Shown in pieces: positions 1 to 11,432 of a stretch of DNA of 64,000 bases. The translations under genes and the position numbers were made by a program. How positions within the stretch are numbered: the stretch's first letter is position 1; every line of letters starts with the position of its first letter. Source of the DNA: Ascaphus truei (taxonomy: Eukaryota > Chordata > Amphibia > Anura > Ascaphidae); NCBI GenBank assembly GCA_036426205.1, contig CM071567.1, positions 292,202,405 through 292,266,404 of the forward strand. The letters are read 5' to 3'. The notes beneath the pieces were generated by a model, which was not told the DNA's origin, ran no database searches, and saw only the letters and a list, made by a program, of their open reading frames with translations.

Positions 1-80
1 TTCACCTTCCGGATCCCCTCTGCCTAGCGTGGTCTCTCCCCCACGCTTCCCTTTCCTCCTCCCGTAATCCCAGCCTTCTG

Positions 81-310
81 ATTGGCTCCTGACATCAGAT
101 GACTGTCCTAGAGCTCATGGGAGTTATGGTGCACCAACGGAGCCTTTCTTTTATTGGTCCGTCGTTCGCGCGCTTACATTGCGCATGCGCGACCTCTCCG
201 CTCTGTCAGTGCCCTCTGTAATGTTGCGCAATAACATGGCGGTGCCCTATACTGTCGGGCCGCCGCGGAACCTGCACCACTCCCTCCGGGCACACACTGC
301 ATCCGCATGA
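81..310 (+). promoter_or_regulatory. Promoter-like cluster (CCAAT, NRF-1, YY1 motifs)
   Basis: Two inverted CCAAT boxes (ATTGG at 81-85 and 153-157), a palindromic NRF-1-type site (GCGCATGCGC, 181-190) and a YY1-like AACATGGCGG around 234-243 lie within 165 bases. This arrangement is typical of vertebrate housekeeping promoters. ATG codons at 221 and 236 are in frame with each other and open a short frame that stops near 307-309, just before a possible donor (GAG|GTATCT). It could be a first, perhaps untranslated, exon of a plus-strand gene or a promoter inside a repeat. No downstream exon was recognised. Confidence 0.35.
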
Positions 311-564
311 GGTATCTAACACACCCCTACATTTATTATTATTTTTGAGTGCTGATGCAGGTTTATTTTTTTGTATAGTTGTATGCATCTTGCAATGTGG
401 ATGCAGGATCATAGCACCTCTAGCTGAATTGTGTTAGACCAGGTGAGTGCTAGTTCATTTTTTCTCTCCAATCTTCAGAAATTCAGCAATTAATTTTGTT
501 TACTCCTTTCCCCCTCGAGCATCAATCTTGTTGCAGATCTACAAAAAAAGCATTCTTTACTGTA

Positions 565-1400
565 CCTTTCAGACCATTTTAAATGTCTCCAAATATAGTA
601 AAGCATGCCATTCCTAGTACAGATTCAGGAGGCACTCCACTGGTCCCCTTTCCCCCTTTGAGTGCACTCAATTTACCACAACTCTGTCACCTATCCTTCA
701 ATCAGTGCTTAATCACCCTACAAATCCAACCCCATGCATTGCAACTTGTTTATTAATCATCTGTGTTGATAGTATGTCAAAGGCCTTACTAAAATCTAAG
801 GCTGAGTCCATACAGACTTCAGCAATGCGGAGGCGCGCGGAGGCTGAGGGAAAGCGGGTGCTTTCCCTGGCCTTAGTTCGCGCGCTGTCCGGGGGGGCGT
901 GTCGGGGGCTGGCCAGTGACGTCACGGAGCTGGTTCGCCCTCATTGGGCGAACTGCTCACGTAACCGGCCCTGCGCTCCCGTGAGCGCTCAAACTAAAAA
1001 ATTGTCTGTTACGCTTCCGCACGCCTGCGGAAGCGTGCGTGAGCCCCTGTTAAAGCCGCTCTCATTGCGGCTGCAGGGGCTCACCAACAAGCGTCAGCGT
1101 GCCTCCGCGGATAAGCACTGACCATGACCTAAGAAGAAAAATACATCTGCTCCACCCTGATCTCATTTTTTTTTTATGCAATTCGGTTTGTCTGACAATT
1201 TACCACCAGTAAGTCCATGCTGTATGGAATCTAAGTTGCTAGACTTCAGATATTCAACTATTTACTTTTTCTTTCAGCTGTGTTTTCATTAATTTCCCAG
1301 CTACTAGTGTCAAACTCACTGGCTGTAGTTATCTGCCTCCTCCCTACTTCTGTGAAGATGTAAATGCTACTGACAATGCTGTGTACATGCCTTCTCTGTT
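565..1400 (-). pseudogene. CR1-type LINE reverse transcriptase remnant, split by a MITE
   Basis: Read on the minus strand, the sequence flanking the MITE at 800-1129 is a decayed LINE reverse transcriptase. From about 1400 down one can read a PVSLT-type segment, then QHGFTGG-like residues near 1215, then the polymerase motif DFSKAFD on the other side of the MITE (about 760-800), then RVVVN and a mutated GVPxxSVLG block near 640-690. This order and wording match CR1-clade enzymes. The copy has stops and frameshifts and is not functional. Neither a 5' nor a 3' end was found. The same reading frame resumes after the MITE, so the MITE landed in an existing CR1 copy. Confidence 0.6.
800..1129. mobile_element. 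PIF/Harbinger-type MITE, TSD TAA
   Basis: A GC-rich non-coding block bounded by GGCTGAGTCCATAC... and ...CCATGACC, with TAA on both sides (797-799 and 1130-1132). Three-base TWA target duplications with GGC/GCC ends are characteristic of PIF/Harbinger elements. It is closely similar to the element at 51196-51533. It contains TGACGTCA and an interrupted palindrome (GGTTCGCCC, five bases, GGGCGAACT; 932-954) that recurs in other MITEs of the window. Open frames across it are not genes. Confidence 0.75.
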
Positions 1401-1739
1401 CAAACTCCAGCTTGCTTCAAACTCACACTTGGCTAACTAGTTGAACTTGGAGCAATCACCTGCTTTACAGAGTGATAATGAGCATCTGAACGATGCAAAG
1501 AACAGCAATGTATCTTGGCCTAAATAACTCGCCATCTAATTTGCAGTAAAAAATGAGAAAATGACACTAAATTGGCAAAGTCTGAATCCTTTCTAAATAA
1601 TATTTAATAATAACCCTGTCTCTATGTACAATTTTTGGGTACAATCTATGGATATTCTTTCTTTTTAAACAACTATTTTTAAAAGCAGACGTCAAGCTGA
1701 TATTGCTACTTGGAGTTAAGTTCCAACATATACAGAAAA
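1401..1739. other. AT-rich stretch without recognised features
   Basis: No coding sequence, RNA gene or repeat was recognised here. Confidence 0.4.
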
Positions 1740-2185
1740 AAATATTATATAAAAATGTTTTCTGTATAAATATAAACAGTTTTTCGGCAAATCCACTTGC
1801 CCGCTCGCCATGGGATTTTGTGAGCTGGCGAGGCAAGACTGACTGAAGACCACGGGAGCGGAAGAAGAGGATCAACATGTCAGCAGGGCAGCAGAGGTGT
1901 TAGATGGCGGGCGGCGGCAGCAGGAGAGTATTTACATGTCCAAGTAGGAATGCGCCCCTGTGGTCCGACCCGGATATCTTCTTGCTGTCACATGGATGTG
2001 AATGCTCTGCTGCCCACCCTCTAACGCCTCTGCTGCCCTTCTCACATGGCGACCCTCTTCTTCCGCTCACGTAATCTTCAGTCAGTCCTGCCGTCCAACG
2101 AAGCCAGGTAAGATGAGGGGGGTGAGGAAAGCGAGTGCCTTTTTTTTTTCTTTTTTTTTTTCGGGCGAGTGGCTTTTAAAAAAAG
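1740..2185. repeat. Fold-back (long inverted repeat) element
   Basis: Arms of roughly 90-100 bases at about 1825-1925 and 1999-2095 are inverted copies of each other with scattered mismatches. Both carry GACTGACTGAAGA, GAGCGGAAGAAGAGG and GGGCAGCAGAGG in inverted order. The outer parts (GCCCGCTCGCC near 1800, CGGGCGAGTGGC near 2162) also pair. It is followed by a T-rich tract and a GATATA microsatellite (2198-2230). It is probably a fold-back DNA element or head-to-head copies of one repeat; no family was assigned. Confidence 0.5.
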
Positions 2186-2259
2186 ATAATTTGTCGAGAT
2201 ATAGATATATAGATATAGATAGATATATCAAATTTGAAATGCTACCCAAGAATCAATGT

Positions 2260-3628
2260 AGTTATGTCTAAGTATTTGGAGTAGATAACGCACAAATAAA
2301 TGAAGCCAGCTGAAAGGGTAGTAAAACAACGTATTTCATTAGACAGCCCTTTAATAGGGTACAATATTTAAGATCTTGGCACTTCAACACCATCTGCTAT
2401 GACACATAACTTATTTATCTGACTAAAGACATGTGGGATAGTTTCAAATGATCGGCTCACTATACGTCGTCATCTGTGCTTTTTCCCCCCCTTTGCTTAT
2501 GACAAATACGATTCTATTGGGAGACAGTGATCTATTTCATGAAGCCACAAATAGACCTTATTTGAATTACAGACACTTGCAGTAATATCTAGAGTTGTAT
2601 TATAAAGTAGAAATTTTACTCCCTTTGCAACTAGACCTGCTTGAACAAAATAACCGATTTGGTCAGACTAAGTGGAACCACACCTTTAAAATTGACTAAC
2701 GCTGAAGGAAGGAGAAGGTGGGTATCCAAAGTGGAACAGAGGTGACCTTGTTACTTACAATGGATATAAAATAATCTAAAACCTTTACTGCACTGAATCA
2801 ACTGTCAGCTATAACTTCAAATCACTGCCACGTCAGTTGTACCATTATCCCTAGACCTGTTGCTGTGCTCTAGAAATGTTTTAATTAGCACAATCAACGC
2901 CTAACATACAAATTACAAAGCCCTTATGATGTATGCAAATATACATAATTTGCAATAAATTATAATGCTTTGTAAAACCTTCTCATTTTTGTCCAGTGAC
3001 ATAAAAAAATAAACACTCATTTCACACGGGCTAATCAAGGAAACCAAACTGAAATACCAGAAATAAAAGTAGGCCTAAAGTTAGAAGACCTTAAGGTACA
3101 GAGAAAAGATTTATAGTAATCATGTCCCTATAACCTTAAATATTTGTTTCACTGAAAATAATTCAAATGCAGTGAGTGTATTTGAAAAATGTATACCAGG
3201 TACTAAAGTATTTGTGGAAAAAAACTAAAATGGTAATATTCAATTAATCAACAAAATAAACATTACCGAAGTGTAAAGGCATTTCTAAAAGGAAGCAGGT
3301 GACTTCCACATGATCATCCAACGGAAGCACCATCTCAATCAGGCAGCTTGGCAAGTGCAAAAGGGGATTTACAGTGTTTGATCCAAAACAATAAAATCAA
3401 GTAGTTGCGACTGAAATGTATGCTATTACTTCAAATGGAAACCATTTGTGAAGTTTGTAATATCAAAAAGCATGTGGATATTAGTCACAAAAACCCAAAG
3501 TAAAATAACCTTTATTGCTAGCTTAGCCTAGAGGCAGCAGCTGATACACAGTGGAACTCCTACTTACTCTCCCTTTTTGAGGGAGCATTGCTCTCGTAGG
3601 ACTAAAATGAACCAGTGGCTGTGACGTG
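2260..3628. other. AT-rich sequence, no feature recognised
   Basis: About 1.4 kb without a supportable open frame, repeat end or RNA gene. It reads as intron-like or intergenic sequence. Confidence 0.4.
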
Positions 3629-3631
3629 TAA

Positions 3632-3895
3632 GGGCCACCGATATAGTAGGCGCGAAGGAATGTGTGGCATTGCGCGCGCCAGCGGCGATCCGTGGCCTTT
3701 CGGATTGGGAGGAGGAGACAACGGGCAGGCGTGTCGGAGGCATGCCCGTGACGTCACATGAGCGGTTTGCCCGCCCTGGCTGAAACACTCCCGTGACCCG
3801 GCCATCGCGCGACAAAATCAAAACATTTTTGTCTGCGCGCGCTCTATGGCCTGCCTCAGAGGTACGGCGCAGTCACAGAAAGTATGGACGCGGCC
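3632..3895. mobile_element. Harbinger-type MITE (GATATAG family)
   Basis: Starts GGGCCACCGATATAGTAGGCGCG after TAA (3629-3631) and ends AAGTATGGACGCGGCC before TGA (3896-3898, one change from TAA). It shares layout and many blocks (GCGCTCTATGGCC, CTCAGAGGTA) with the element at 4578-4862, so both belong to one family. The centre holds TGACGTCACATGAGCGGTT, a diverged form of the module common to the other Harbinger MITEs here. Confidence 0.65.
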
Positions 3896-3898
3896 TGA

Positions 3899-4574
3899 GG
3901 ATTTCAATCTGGATCATATCTTTTTATACAAAATATAGATAAATATTTTTTTAAATACTGTTTAAACTGTTTAAAGTTCTAAACATGGGAGGCATTTCAT
4001 TTCTTCCAGCTACTCCCATATGTATATCATCAATAATTGATAAACAGGAGTTTGCATAGACAAAGCCCCTTTTTGTCTCATCATATTGGCCCTTTTTTAA
4101 GAGGGGCGGTAGGCTACAGGTTGAGCACACACTCAAGTGACAAGCCTTCCCATTGAGATGATTTGGTGGAGGGGTTGGCAGACTTGTGAACTTTCAATTG
4201 AAAGATTTACCCTTTAATATCTGGTTGTGCTTGCTTGTTAAGATTGTGGAATGGGACAAGAACTGATACAACTGCATGTCCACTGCAGCTACAAAAAAAA
4301 ACCCCCAAAAAAAACAAATACAAAAATATTAAAGAACTGTTAGAAAAATGACACCAACGTCATTGTCCTAGTGGCAAAGATAAATATTGTTTAAACATTT
4401 AATTGAAAGCAACGTATTTCAAACACAGTATTACACGCAAGTTATTACTCCAAACAATAAATGATTACTTCAGTATTAAGTGATACCTTTTTTATTTGGA
4501 CTAAAAATTGATATTTTAGGACAAGCTTTGGAGAGGTCTCTCTCTTCCTCAGGTCAGCAATAATACATAAACTC
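3899..4574. other. AT-rich spacer between two MITEs
   Basis: No gene or repeat recognised apart from an A-rich stretch near 4290-4330. Confidence 0.4.
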
Positions 4575-4577
4575 TTA

Positions 4578-4862
4578 GGCCTCGGATATAGTAGGCGCGC
4601 GTGACAGAGCGCATGGCGTCGCACCTGCTGCAGAGGCGATCCATGGCCTGAGGGATATGGAGAAGGAGACGCGACGGGGAGGCGTGCCTGCGACATCACG
4701 TGAGTTGTTCGCCCTCATTGGCTGAACCGTACACATGACCCGGCTGTCGCACGAAAAATCGGCTGCACGGTCGCACCCAATCGCGCGCTCTATGGCCAGT
4801 CTCAGAGGTATGGCCTTTTGTTCTCGGTGACCGCGCGCCGTCAAGCTAAGTATGAGCGCGCC
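4578..4862. mobile_element. Harbinger-type MITE (GATATAG family), TSD TTA
   Basis: Bounded by GGCCTCGGATATAG and AGTATGAGCGCGCC with TTA on both sides (4575-4577 and 4863-4865). Same family as 3632-3895. The core carries CACGTGAG and TTCGCCCTCATTGGCTGAACC, the module also found in other MITEs of the window. The reading frames through it are incidental. Confidence 0.75.
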
Positions 4863-5189
4863 TTAGGATTCCATATGTAACACTTACGGAGAACTACAAA
4901 TTGATTAAGATTGTAAATCTGCAATACTATGACAAAATACAAATGGGAAAATACTTGATGCCTTTTTAAAGCTTCCTACAGATTGTTCATATTTGTTTTT
5001 AAATGGTGGTACTGCATTATTCCTCTTCGGTTTATTCAAATGTTTATCATGTATTTTATGGAAACTTAAACGTAAATAAGACACAAAAAGATTGCTTTGC
5101 TTCCATTAAACACCTGCAGTGGGGATTGTACATTTACACACACACAATACAACATCCTTAATATTAACCTAAAATAAAAGATAGCTAGT

Positions 5190-5560
5190 TGTCACGTACG
5201 GCACCCTGCGAGCACGCAACCTGCATATGGGACAAGGGTTAATATTGACGTTCGCAAGCGCTCCTACTTTTCACCTCCGCAAAGGACCCCCAAGCGAGTT
5301 CTCTGTCTCCTAATCCATCCCAATATACCACTGCCACGAACAGCACACAAGTGAGCACGTGACTTAGATATCCAACCAGGGTTAATATACCCTGCTACTC
5401 TAGCCAACTAATCTTTCTCCTCTGCAAAGGTACCTCCAGTGAGTTTATATTAACCCCTACTCCATTTCAAATCATATTTATCCACTGCCACCACCTGAGG
5501 TAGTTATGCAAATATGATAAGATGTCAAATTAATATTTGCCAGGGCCTCAGGTTCCTGTG
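5190..5560. repeat. Possible LTR or dispersed repeat fragment
   Basis: Starts near GTTGTCACGTACGG. A stretch around 5335-5372 (CACGAACAGCACACAAGTG, then AGCACGTGACTT) matches in inverted orientation the bases at about 15691-15726, directly after the 3' end of the LINE at 12240-15688. The two copies suggest a dispersed repeat, perhaps LTR-like because of the TGTCACG start. The ends were not defined. Confidence 0.3.
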
Positions 5561-5724
5561 TATTATAGAAAAACTATTCACTTTAACTCACCAAAATCAG
5601 TTGTAGAAAAATGTGCCCGAAAACCTAATTACTCTCTCCAGGGCGTGCAACTACTCATTCAGAGCCCAAAGCATTACTTATTAAATATTTAAATATATAT
5701 ATTTAAAAAAAATTATATATATAC

Positions 5725-6055
5725 TCCTGCTCCCCCCTCTGTCCACGTCCCTCTCCACCTTCCCCCCCCCCCCCCCTGGTGCGCATCTCCAGTCCTCTCT
5801 TCTCCCCCCCCCCCGCGCACCGCAGCGCGCGCCATTCCCCCCCCCCTACACAGCTCCGGGCGTGTTTCCCCCCTACACAGCTCCGGCCGTGCCCCCCCCC
5901 GAGCAGCTCTGTTCCCCCCCTGCGCAGCACACAGTGAGACACACACACAGCGAGACACGCACACAGGCGAGACAACGCACCACACACACAGCGAGACACG
6001 CACACAGTGAGACCACGCGCCGTGCGCGCACACACACACACACACCACACGCACG

Positions 6056-6087
<32 letters not shown>

Positions 6088-7110
6088 CAGTGAGACACAC
6101 GCACACACACACAGTGAGACACACACACAGTGAGACACGCACCCACACACACACACAGTGAGACACACGCACACACACACAGTGAGACACACGCACACAC
6201 ACAGTGAGACACACGCACACACAGTGAGACACACGCACACACAGTGAGACACGCACACACACACACAGTGACACACACACAGTGACACACACATAGTGAC
6301 ACACACACACACACAGTGACACACACACACACACAGTGACAGACACACACACACAGTGACAGACACACACACACAGTGACAGACACACACACACACATAC
6401 AGTGAGACACATGTTCTCGGGCACCAACAACAACTGCAGTGAGGATGCCGCAGCCTCGCCCACCCACCGGGGGACACCAGCCCCCCCCCCCCCCCCCCGA
6501 GCTCCCACTGGTCCAAAAGGCGCCTCTCTCCAATCCGGGCGCTCCGCCCGGTCAGTCCCGGGCGTGGGGGGCGGAGCATGCAGCGCAGGCCACCATGCGA
6601 CCCGGAGCGTGCGCGAGCCGGCGTCGGGAGGACGGTTAGCCGCCCGAGGTGCGGGAGCAGCCGCGGTCCGGCGTGGGGGCAGAGCATGCAGCGCATGCGC
6701 CCGGAGCTGCGCAGCCGGCGTCGGGAGGACAGTGAGTCCGCCGCCGAGGAGTGGGAGCAGCCGCAGCGTGCGTGCACGCCAGGCCGCTGGAACGGCTCGG
6801 AGCACACATGCAACCGCAGGTGACAGGGGGGCACCGGGGAAAGGGAGGGGGGACCGACCAGGGGGGCAGTGGGGGGGGGAGTGACACACCGGGGGCAGGG
6901 GGGGCATATCCGGTGGGGGTGATACCCGGGGGCAGGGGGACTCAGCGGGAGACAGAAAGCAGGAGGGAGAGGAGAAGAAGAGAGTGGCCAGGGCGGTGCG
7001 AGTGCAGGAGGGCCGGTCGAGGCCACAGAAGCAAGCCAATGAGAGGGTGGGGCGGCCCACGGAGCAATCTGATTGGTCTGTCACTCAGCCTCTGGCCAAT
7101 CAGATTGCCC
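5725..7110. repeat. GC-rich island with CA minisatellite, C-rich left and G-rich right
   Basis: C runs dominate 5725-5935. A degenerate minisatellite with unit ACACACAGTGAGACACACGC (length variable) fills about 5930-6410. A CpG-rich part (6430-6830) contains an imperfect duplication around GGAGCATGCAGCGC and GCCGGCGTCGGGAGGAC. G runs dominate 6830-6960. It sits between AT-repeat sequences. The long open frames on both strands (Cys/Val/Ser/His repeats or Pro/Arg-rich) follow from the repeat composition and are not credible genes. Confidence 0.65.
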
Positions 7111-7193
7111 CTAGACACAGGGAAGACACAACGGTTTAAAATATATATAGATATAGATATATATATCATATATATATAATCAAAAATAAATAG

Positions 7194-7380
7194 ATGATAC
7201 CGTTTGTGGCTAACGAAATGCTTTTTTGTTTGCGAGCTTTCGAGATACACTGATCTCTTCTTCCGGCGATGTTACAATGATGTGGACACTTTCATTGTAA
7301 CATCGCCGGAAGAAGAGATCAGTGTATCTCGAAAGCTCGCACAAATAAAAGCATTTCGTTAGCCACAGAACGGTATCATC
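7194..7380. repeat. Near-perfect palindrome, about 87-bp arms
   Basis: Left arm 7194-7280 and right arm 7292-7380 are inverse complements apart from a few changes and small indels, with a loop of about 11 bases (TGTGGACACTT). Each arm includes CTTCTTCCGGCGATG (or its complement), GAGCTTTCGAGATACAC and GCTAACGAAATGC. The CTCGAAAGCTCGC...AATAAAAGC text resembles the ends of some vertebrate retroelements (Penelope-like), so this may be two element ends joined head to head. The assignment is inference. Confidence 0.7.
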
Positions 7381-7419
7381 ATTATTTTTTGTTATGAAGC
7401 TCGCTAACACGGTACTGAT

Positions 7420-7456
7420 ACCTCTACATGAATATATATAGATTATATACACGGTG

Positions 7457-7506
<50 letters not shown>

Positions 7507-7620
7507 TATATATATATTATATATACACACGGTGTGTAGGTATATATATATTATATAATATAATTAATATATATATATATATATAGATATATATATATAT
7601 ATACTATAGAAGTATAAAAA
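7420..7620. repeat. AT microsatellite
   Basis: Long (TA)n tracts interrupted by the palindromic words ACACGGTGTATA/ACACACGGTGTGTAG (about 7449-7461 and 7525-7540). Confidence 0.8.
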
Positions 7621-9191
7621 GTGCTTAGATTACAGAAAAAGTATTACAAAAAACATAGTCACAATAAAATGCAGAACAACTTCTTAAAATAAAAGGGTAA
7701 AACAGACAGAAAATCCAATATATTACCATACCATAGATTTTCCCCAGAGGCGCCGCTGGATCATGAATATGAGAAATCAAAATTTAGTCCTAAATTCACC
7801 TATGTTGAGATCTGATTTTCCAAATCTTTTTCCAGATTTAAATACATTATTTCTTCCCATGTAAACCACAGAAACCTAGCCCCTGTCGTAAATTAGCTGT
7901 GAGATTGCCAGTTTTACGACAGAGTAAAAAAAACTCCCACCAAATGACGTTTACCTAAAGCATTCAATACTGTAACTAAACATACTCATAACTTTACTTC
8001 TGTTATACTTACACACACGAGTCACATCAATACATTTAGGCCCTCATGGCAGACACGACAAGGCTAAATATGAATGTCTAAATCCTACATTTAAGAGAAT
8101 TCATATCTGTCCCCCAGTACCTGTTAAAAATGCAGTGTGTGATGTCAGAACGTGCCCCTCAGTGAAACGGTTACAGATCTGCTACTTTTATTATGCAGAT
8201 GAGATGACAGCACAGGATATTCTCATTTTTAATAAAGTCACGCTCATGTTGGAAACTTTTAGCCACGCCCCTTGAACCTTGCAGAACCATCTAGAGACTG
8301 CCTTTGAAGCTTACTATAAGGAGACCAAATTAGGTATTTTAATCCCGTTGGTACTAAAGGGGTTAAAATACCTAATATCTCATGATATTATCATGACACT
8401 AGTTATAAACAGCCTGCACAATCTGGGAAGAGACAGCTTGCAGTAATTAGCTTTCATTATGAAACTTAATAATGTAAAAACATATTGCACAAGTAAAATA
8501 TGCATATACATGCACAAATTAACCGTTTGGTGCTGCTATTCAATTATAATGCACCACTCTGGTACCCCAAACACTTTGGCAATATGGCAAAAAAAAAAAA
8601 AACCTTACATATTTGAGGGGAGTTGCACCTTTATAGCAGCAATCCCACCTGGACGCTTTTTATTTTACATTTATCCACATAACTGCCATGCCTTGCAAAA
8701 CATCTTCTTCATTAAGTTATGGTTGCATACAGTTGGCATTATCAAGTTAAGGTAAACGTATTACAAGTCTAATTCTAATCTATTCTCAAATTAAGTGATT
8801 AAAACGTGCACCGAAAAGGACAAACTGCACCAAATCAGACAGACAAAGTTAGCCAACCAATATTTATGGTGTTCTTCTGGATTTCAACTTTCAATGTTAA
8901 GAAATTGGTCCGAACATTTTTCCTTTTCTTAAATGCAAGCATTGAAAAATGCTAGGTGCCTGGCCGCTCTGCGCCTAAGTTGTTACCTCTGGCGCCTAAA
9001 GCTGTGCTGTATAATATGCTGTCGCAGTGCCGACACTCTCTTTCCTGCCAATTCTGCTCATTAGAGCTGCACTGTGGTAGAGGGGTGGGGGTCAGAGATA
9101 CTGTCTCTCTCACTGACACACAACCCTCCTCCTTCACTCCTCTCTTCAGGCTGTGCTTCTTTCTGCATCAGTGACAGGAAGAGAGTTACAG
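7621..9191. other. AT-rich sequence, no gene recognised
   Basis: No exon, RNA gene or repeat end was recognised. Open frames here are short and lack coding character. Confidence 0.4.
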
Positions 9192-9194
9192 TTA

Positions 9195-9385
9195 GGCCGT
9201 GCCTATAGTGCTGTCGATGGCGACGGCGACAACGGGTGACCGGTGAAAGTTACGTGACGCGCCAGCCCTTGAAAAATCAAATTTTGTCGGGTACCAGTTT
9301 TCGCGACAGCGACGCACTATAAGCGCACGCGGTGGCGGCAATGCATATGTTTTCGGGGCGACACGCCAGCACTACAAGCACGGCC
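9195..9385. mobile_element. Harbinger-type MITE (GGCCGYGCCTATAG family), TSD TTA
   Basis: Bounded by GGCCGTGCCTATAGTGCTG and CAGCACTACAAGCACGGCC with TTA at 9192-9194 and 9386-9388. The terminal inverted repeats are about 19 bases. Related elements lie at 36793-37080 and 50911-51192. It contains GGCGACGGCGACAACGGGTGAC and CAGCCCTTGAAAAATCAAA, shared with those copies. Confidence 0.75.
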
Positions 9386-9388
9386 TTA

Positions 9389-9712
9389 GGGAGCCTCTGG
9401 CAGACTATCATACAGATCTTCCCCTTCACAGGCAAGGACAAGAGGGTCGCACCCCCTGTAGCTCTATCCCTTCTCCACCCTGGGACTACATCTTAACTCC
9501 TTGTGTGTGTACATCTTGGTCACTGTGTTTTGCCCGAGAAAACAACCACCCCCTGGCTCAACAAACCCCCTAAGCACTACCACACACCCCCTCCACCTGA
9601 TTAAAAAGAAAATCCTTAAAACCCCACTCCCCCTAAAACCCTTCTCATGTTTTTGTCTAGCCCGGCGTATGAATTACACAATTCCTTGTAAAACTTTCAG
9701 TGGGTGTTATAT

Positions 9713-9745
<33 letters not shown>

Positions 9746-10706
9746 AATATAGCATTCATAATGATTTGCCAGAACCCTATAGAATTTGACAGTTTTTCAC
9801 TGTCAGCAGCTACAGAACTTTTTAAAATATTAATGTCTACATTTGGGCAGTGGTAGATTCCTTAACTTTCTACATATAGCAACAGTGTTGAGAGGTGGGT
9901 GTTCAGAATTCATGCGTTTCAAACCATTTTGCTTTTTTTTTTTTTTTTTTTTTTTGTCATAAAACCAGTTTTTATGGCAGGTTAGGCCACTGACCCTTTC
10001 TGGGTTTAATGTGCTAGCCTAGAAGTTAGGTTCTCTCAGGCCAACACCGGTGTAGGAAATTGGGGAGTCACAACTCATTTTTGACAGTAGAAACCTTTTA
10101 ATATGTTAAAGGGACCCCTGAAAGGTTCTGTGCATGCCAGAGGGTGTGGTCAAGAAGACCGTCCATATCTGTGTAAGTTTGATAAATATAAAATATCGCA
10201 GATCTGATATTAGTCCCAAGAATTACAACTGCATATTTGTAACAATTTTGATCAGACAAATTAAATGATACAAACCATGATTGAGAGGGTGTGAAGAACA
10301 GATATCCATTTGTCTATCAAACAAGGCATTAAACACAGAGTTTAGTATCCACACACGTATTTTCATTATGCCAACACAACGGTGAAGATGGCACATTCAT
10401 CCAAGTATTATAGAAATAAAGATATGGGGCATTTTCTCTATTCAGGCACCTTTTGATTAATTCATTGATTAATTGATTTGATGGGAGCGAGGGGAGGGTG
10501 TTACGGTCATGCCTAGAAGGTGGGCTTATGGAGAAGGATGCTAGGATAAAACCGATGCATTTAGAATAGGAAATCAGATTTGCAACTAAGTGTTAATGCT
10601 ATGACACGTGAAATCCCATATTTTTCCCACTCAAGACACTTTGAAAGAACCCACATATGAGACTTCTGTTTTATTATATTGTTAGAAGTATGGTCTTTGT
10701 GCTTTA
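9389..10706. other. Mostly unique sequence with AAAT and T tracts
   Basis: An (AAAT)n microsatellite lies at 9712-9744 and a T tract at 9932-9955. No coding sequence recognised. Confidence 0.45.
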
Positions 10707-10709
10707 TTA

Positions 10710-10766
10710 GGCTGAGCTCATACTGGGTGCGAAGGCGCTTGTGCGCGCCAAGTACAAATTGCAGGA
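10710..10766. mobile_element. Harbinger-type MITE end fragment
   Basis: TTA (10707-10709) is followed by GGCTGAGCTCATACTGGGTG, which resembles the start of the element at 40944 (GGCCGAGCTCACACTGCC). Only one end remains. Confidence 0.4.
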
Positions 10767-10829
10767 TCCCTTAGACCTTAGTGGTGGAAACATTTTAAGG
10801 TAAATATGTGATGGATTGAGGGGAGATGT

Positions 10830-11432
10830 CTGTCTGTCGCGCTATCCAAGTTCATAGCACTTCACAGCAATAATAGACATGATGTAATATAAAATAATGG
10901 GAAAAAGCGCTTCAGACATGAAAGTAGCAATTGGAGTCCCTGCCCCAGATAGTTTATAATCTAAGCGGTAAATAGGAAGAATTTACAGAGCTAGTAGGAT
11001 GGTGTTCTGGTAAGTGCGCCTGCAAGAGGCCGTCAGTGCATATGAGATGTATAGCAACAGCCAGCGGAGCTACCCATTTTCCTCTTTAAAGAAGTGCATT
11101 TTAAGAAAGGTAGTAAAGGTGGAGAGAGAGTCGGATATTGAGGTGAAGAACATTTCAGAGGTGTGGGGCAGAGAGAGAGGTTTTAGGTGGGAGGGGGCTT
11201 TAGATGAGGGTAGACAAGAGGACAATCTTGAGCAGAATGCAAGAGTCGGGCAAATGAATAGCGAGAAATTAGGGCTGAGATGTAAGAAGGGGCAGAAGAG
11301 TGTATAGCCTTAAAAGAGAGGAAAAGAATTGAGTGTGCAGGACATATTACTGATTTGAGGGACCCTGGAGGTGTGATCAGGTAGATAGTTGTCTGCATTA
11401 AAGCTGCAGACCAAGCAATATCGAACATGGTT
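10830..11432 (+). repeat. Probable dispersed repeat of unknown class
   Basis: The wording (GAGTCCCTGCCCCAGATAGTTTATAATC, split here across 10936-10963; GAGCGGAGCTACCCA-like text; a purine-rich segment ending GAGAGGAAAAGAATTG) resembles a common amphibian interspersed repeat, from memory only. It carries an incidental 97-codon frame. No terminal repeats or target duplications were identified. Confidence 0.35.

Noticed and set aside
5930..6410. CRISPR-like regular repeats
   Set aside because: Units are contiguous and degenerate, with no unique spacers; this is a vertebrate-type minisatellite.
5703..7084. Very long open frames on both strands (up to about 430 codons)
   Set aside because: They read through the CA/GTGAGACAC minisatellite and G/C runs in all frames, give Cys-Val-Ser-His repeats, and have no domain or start context.
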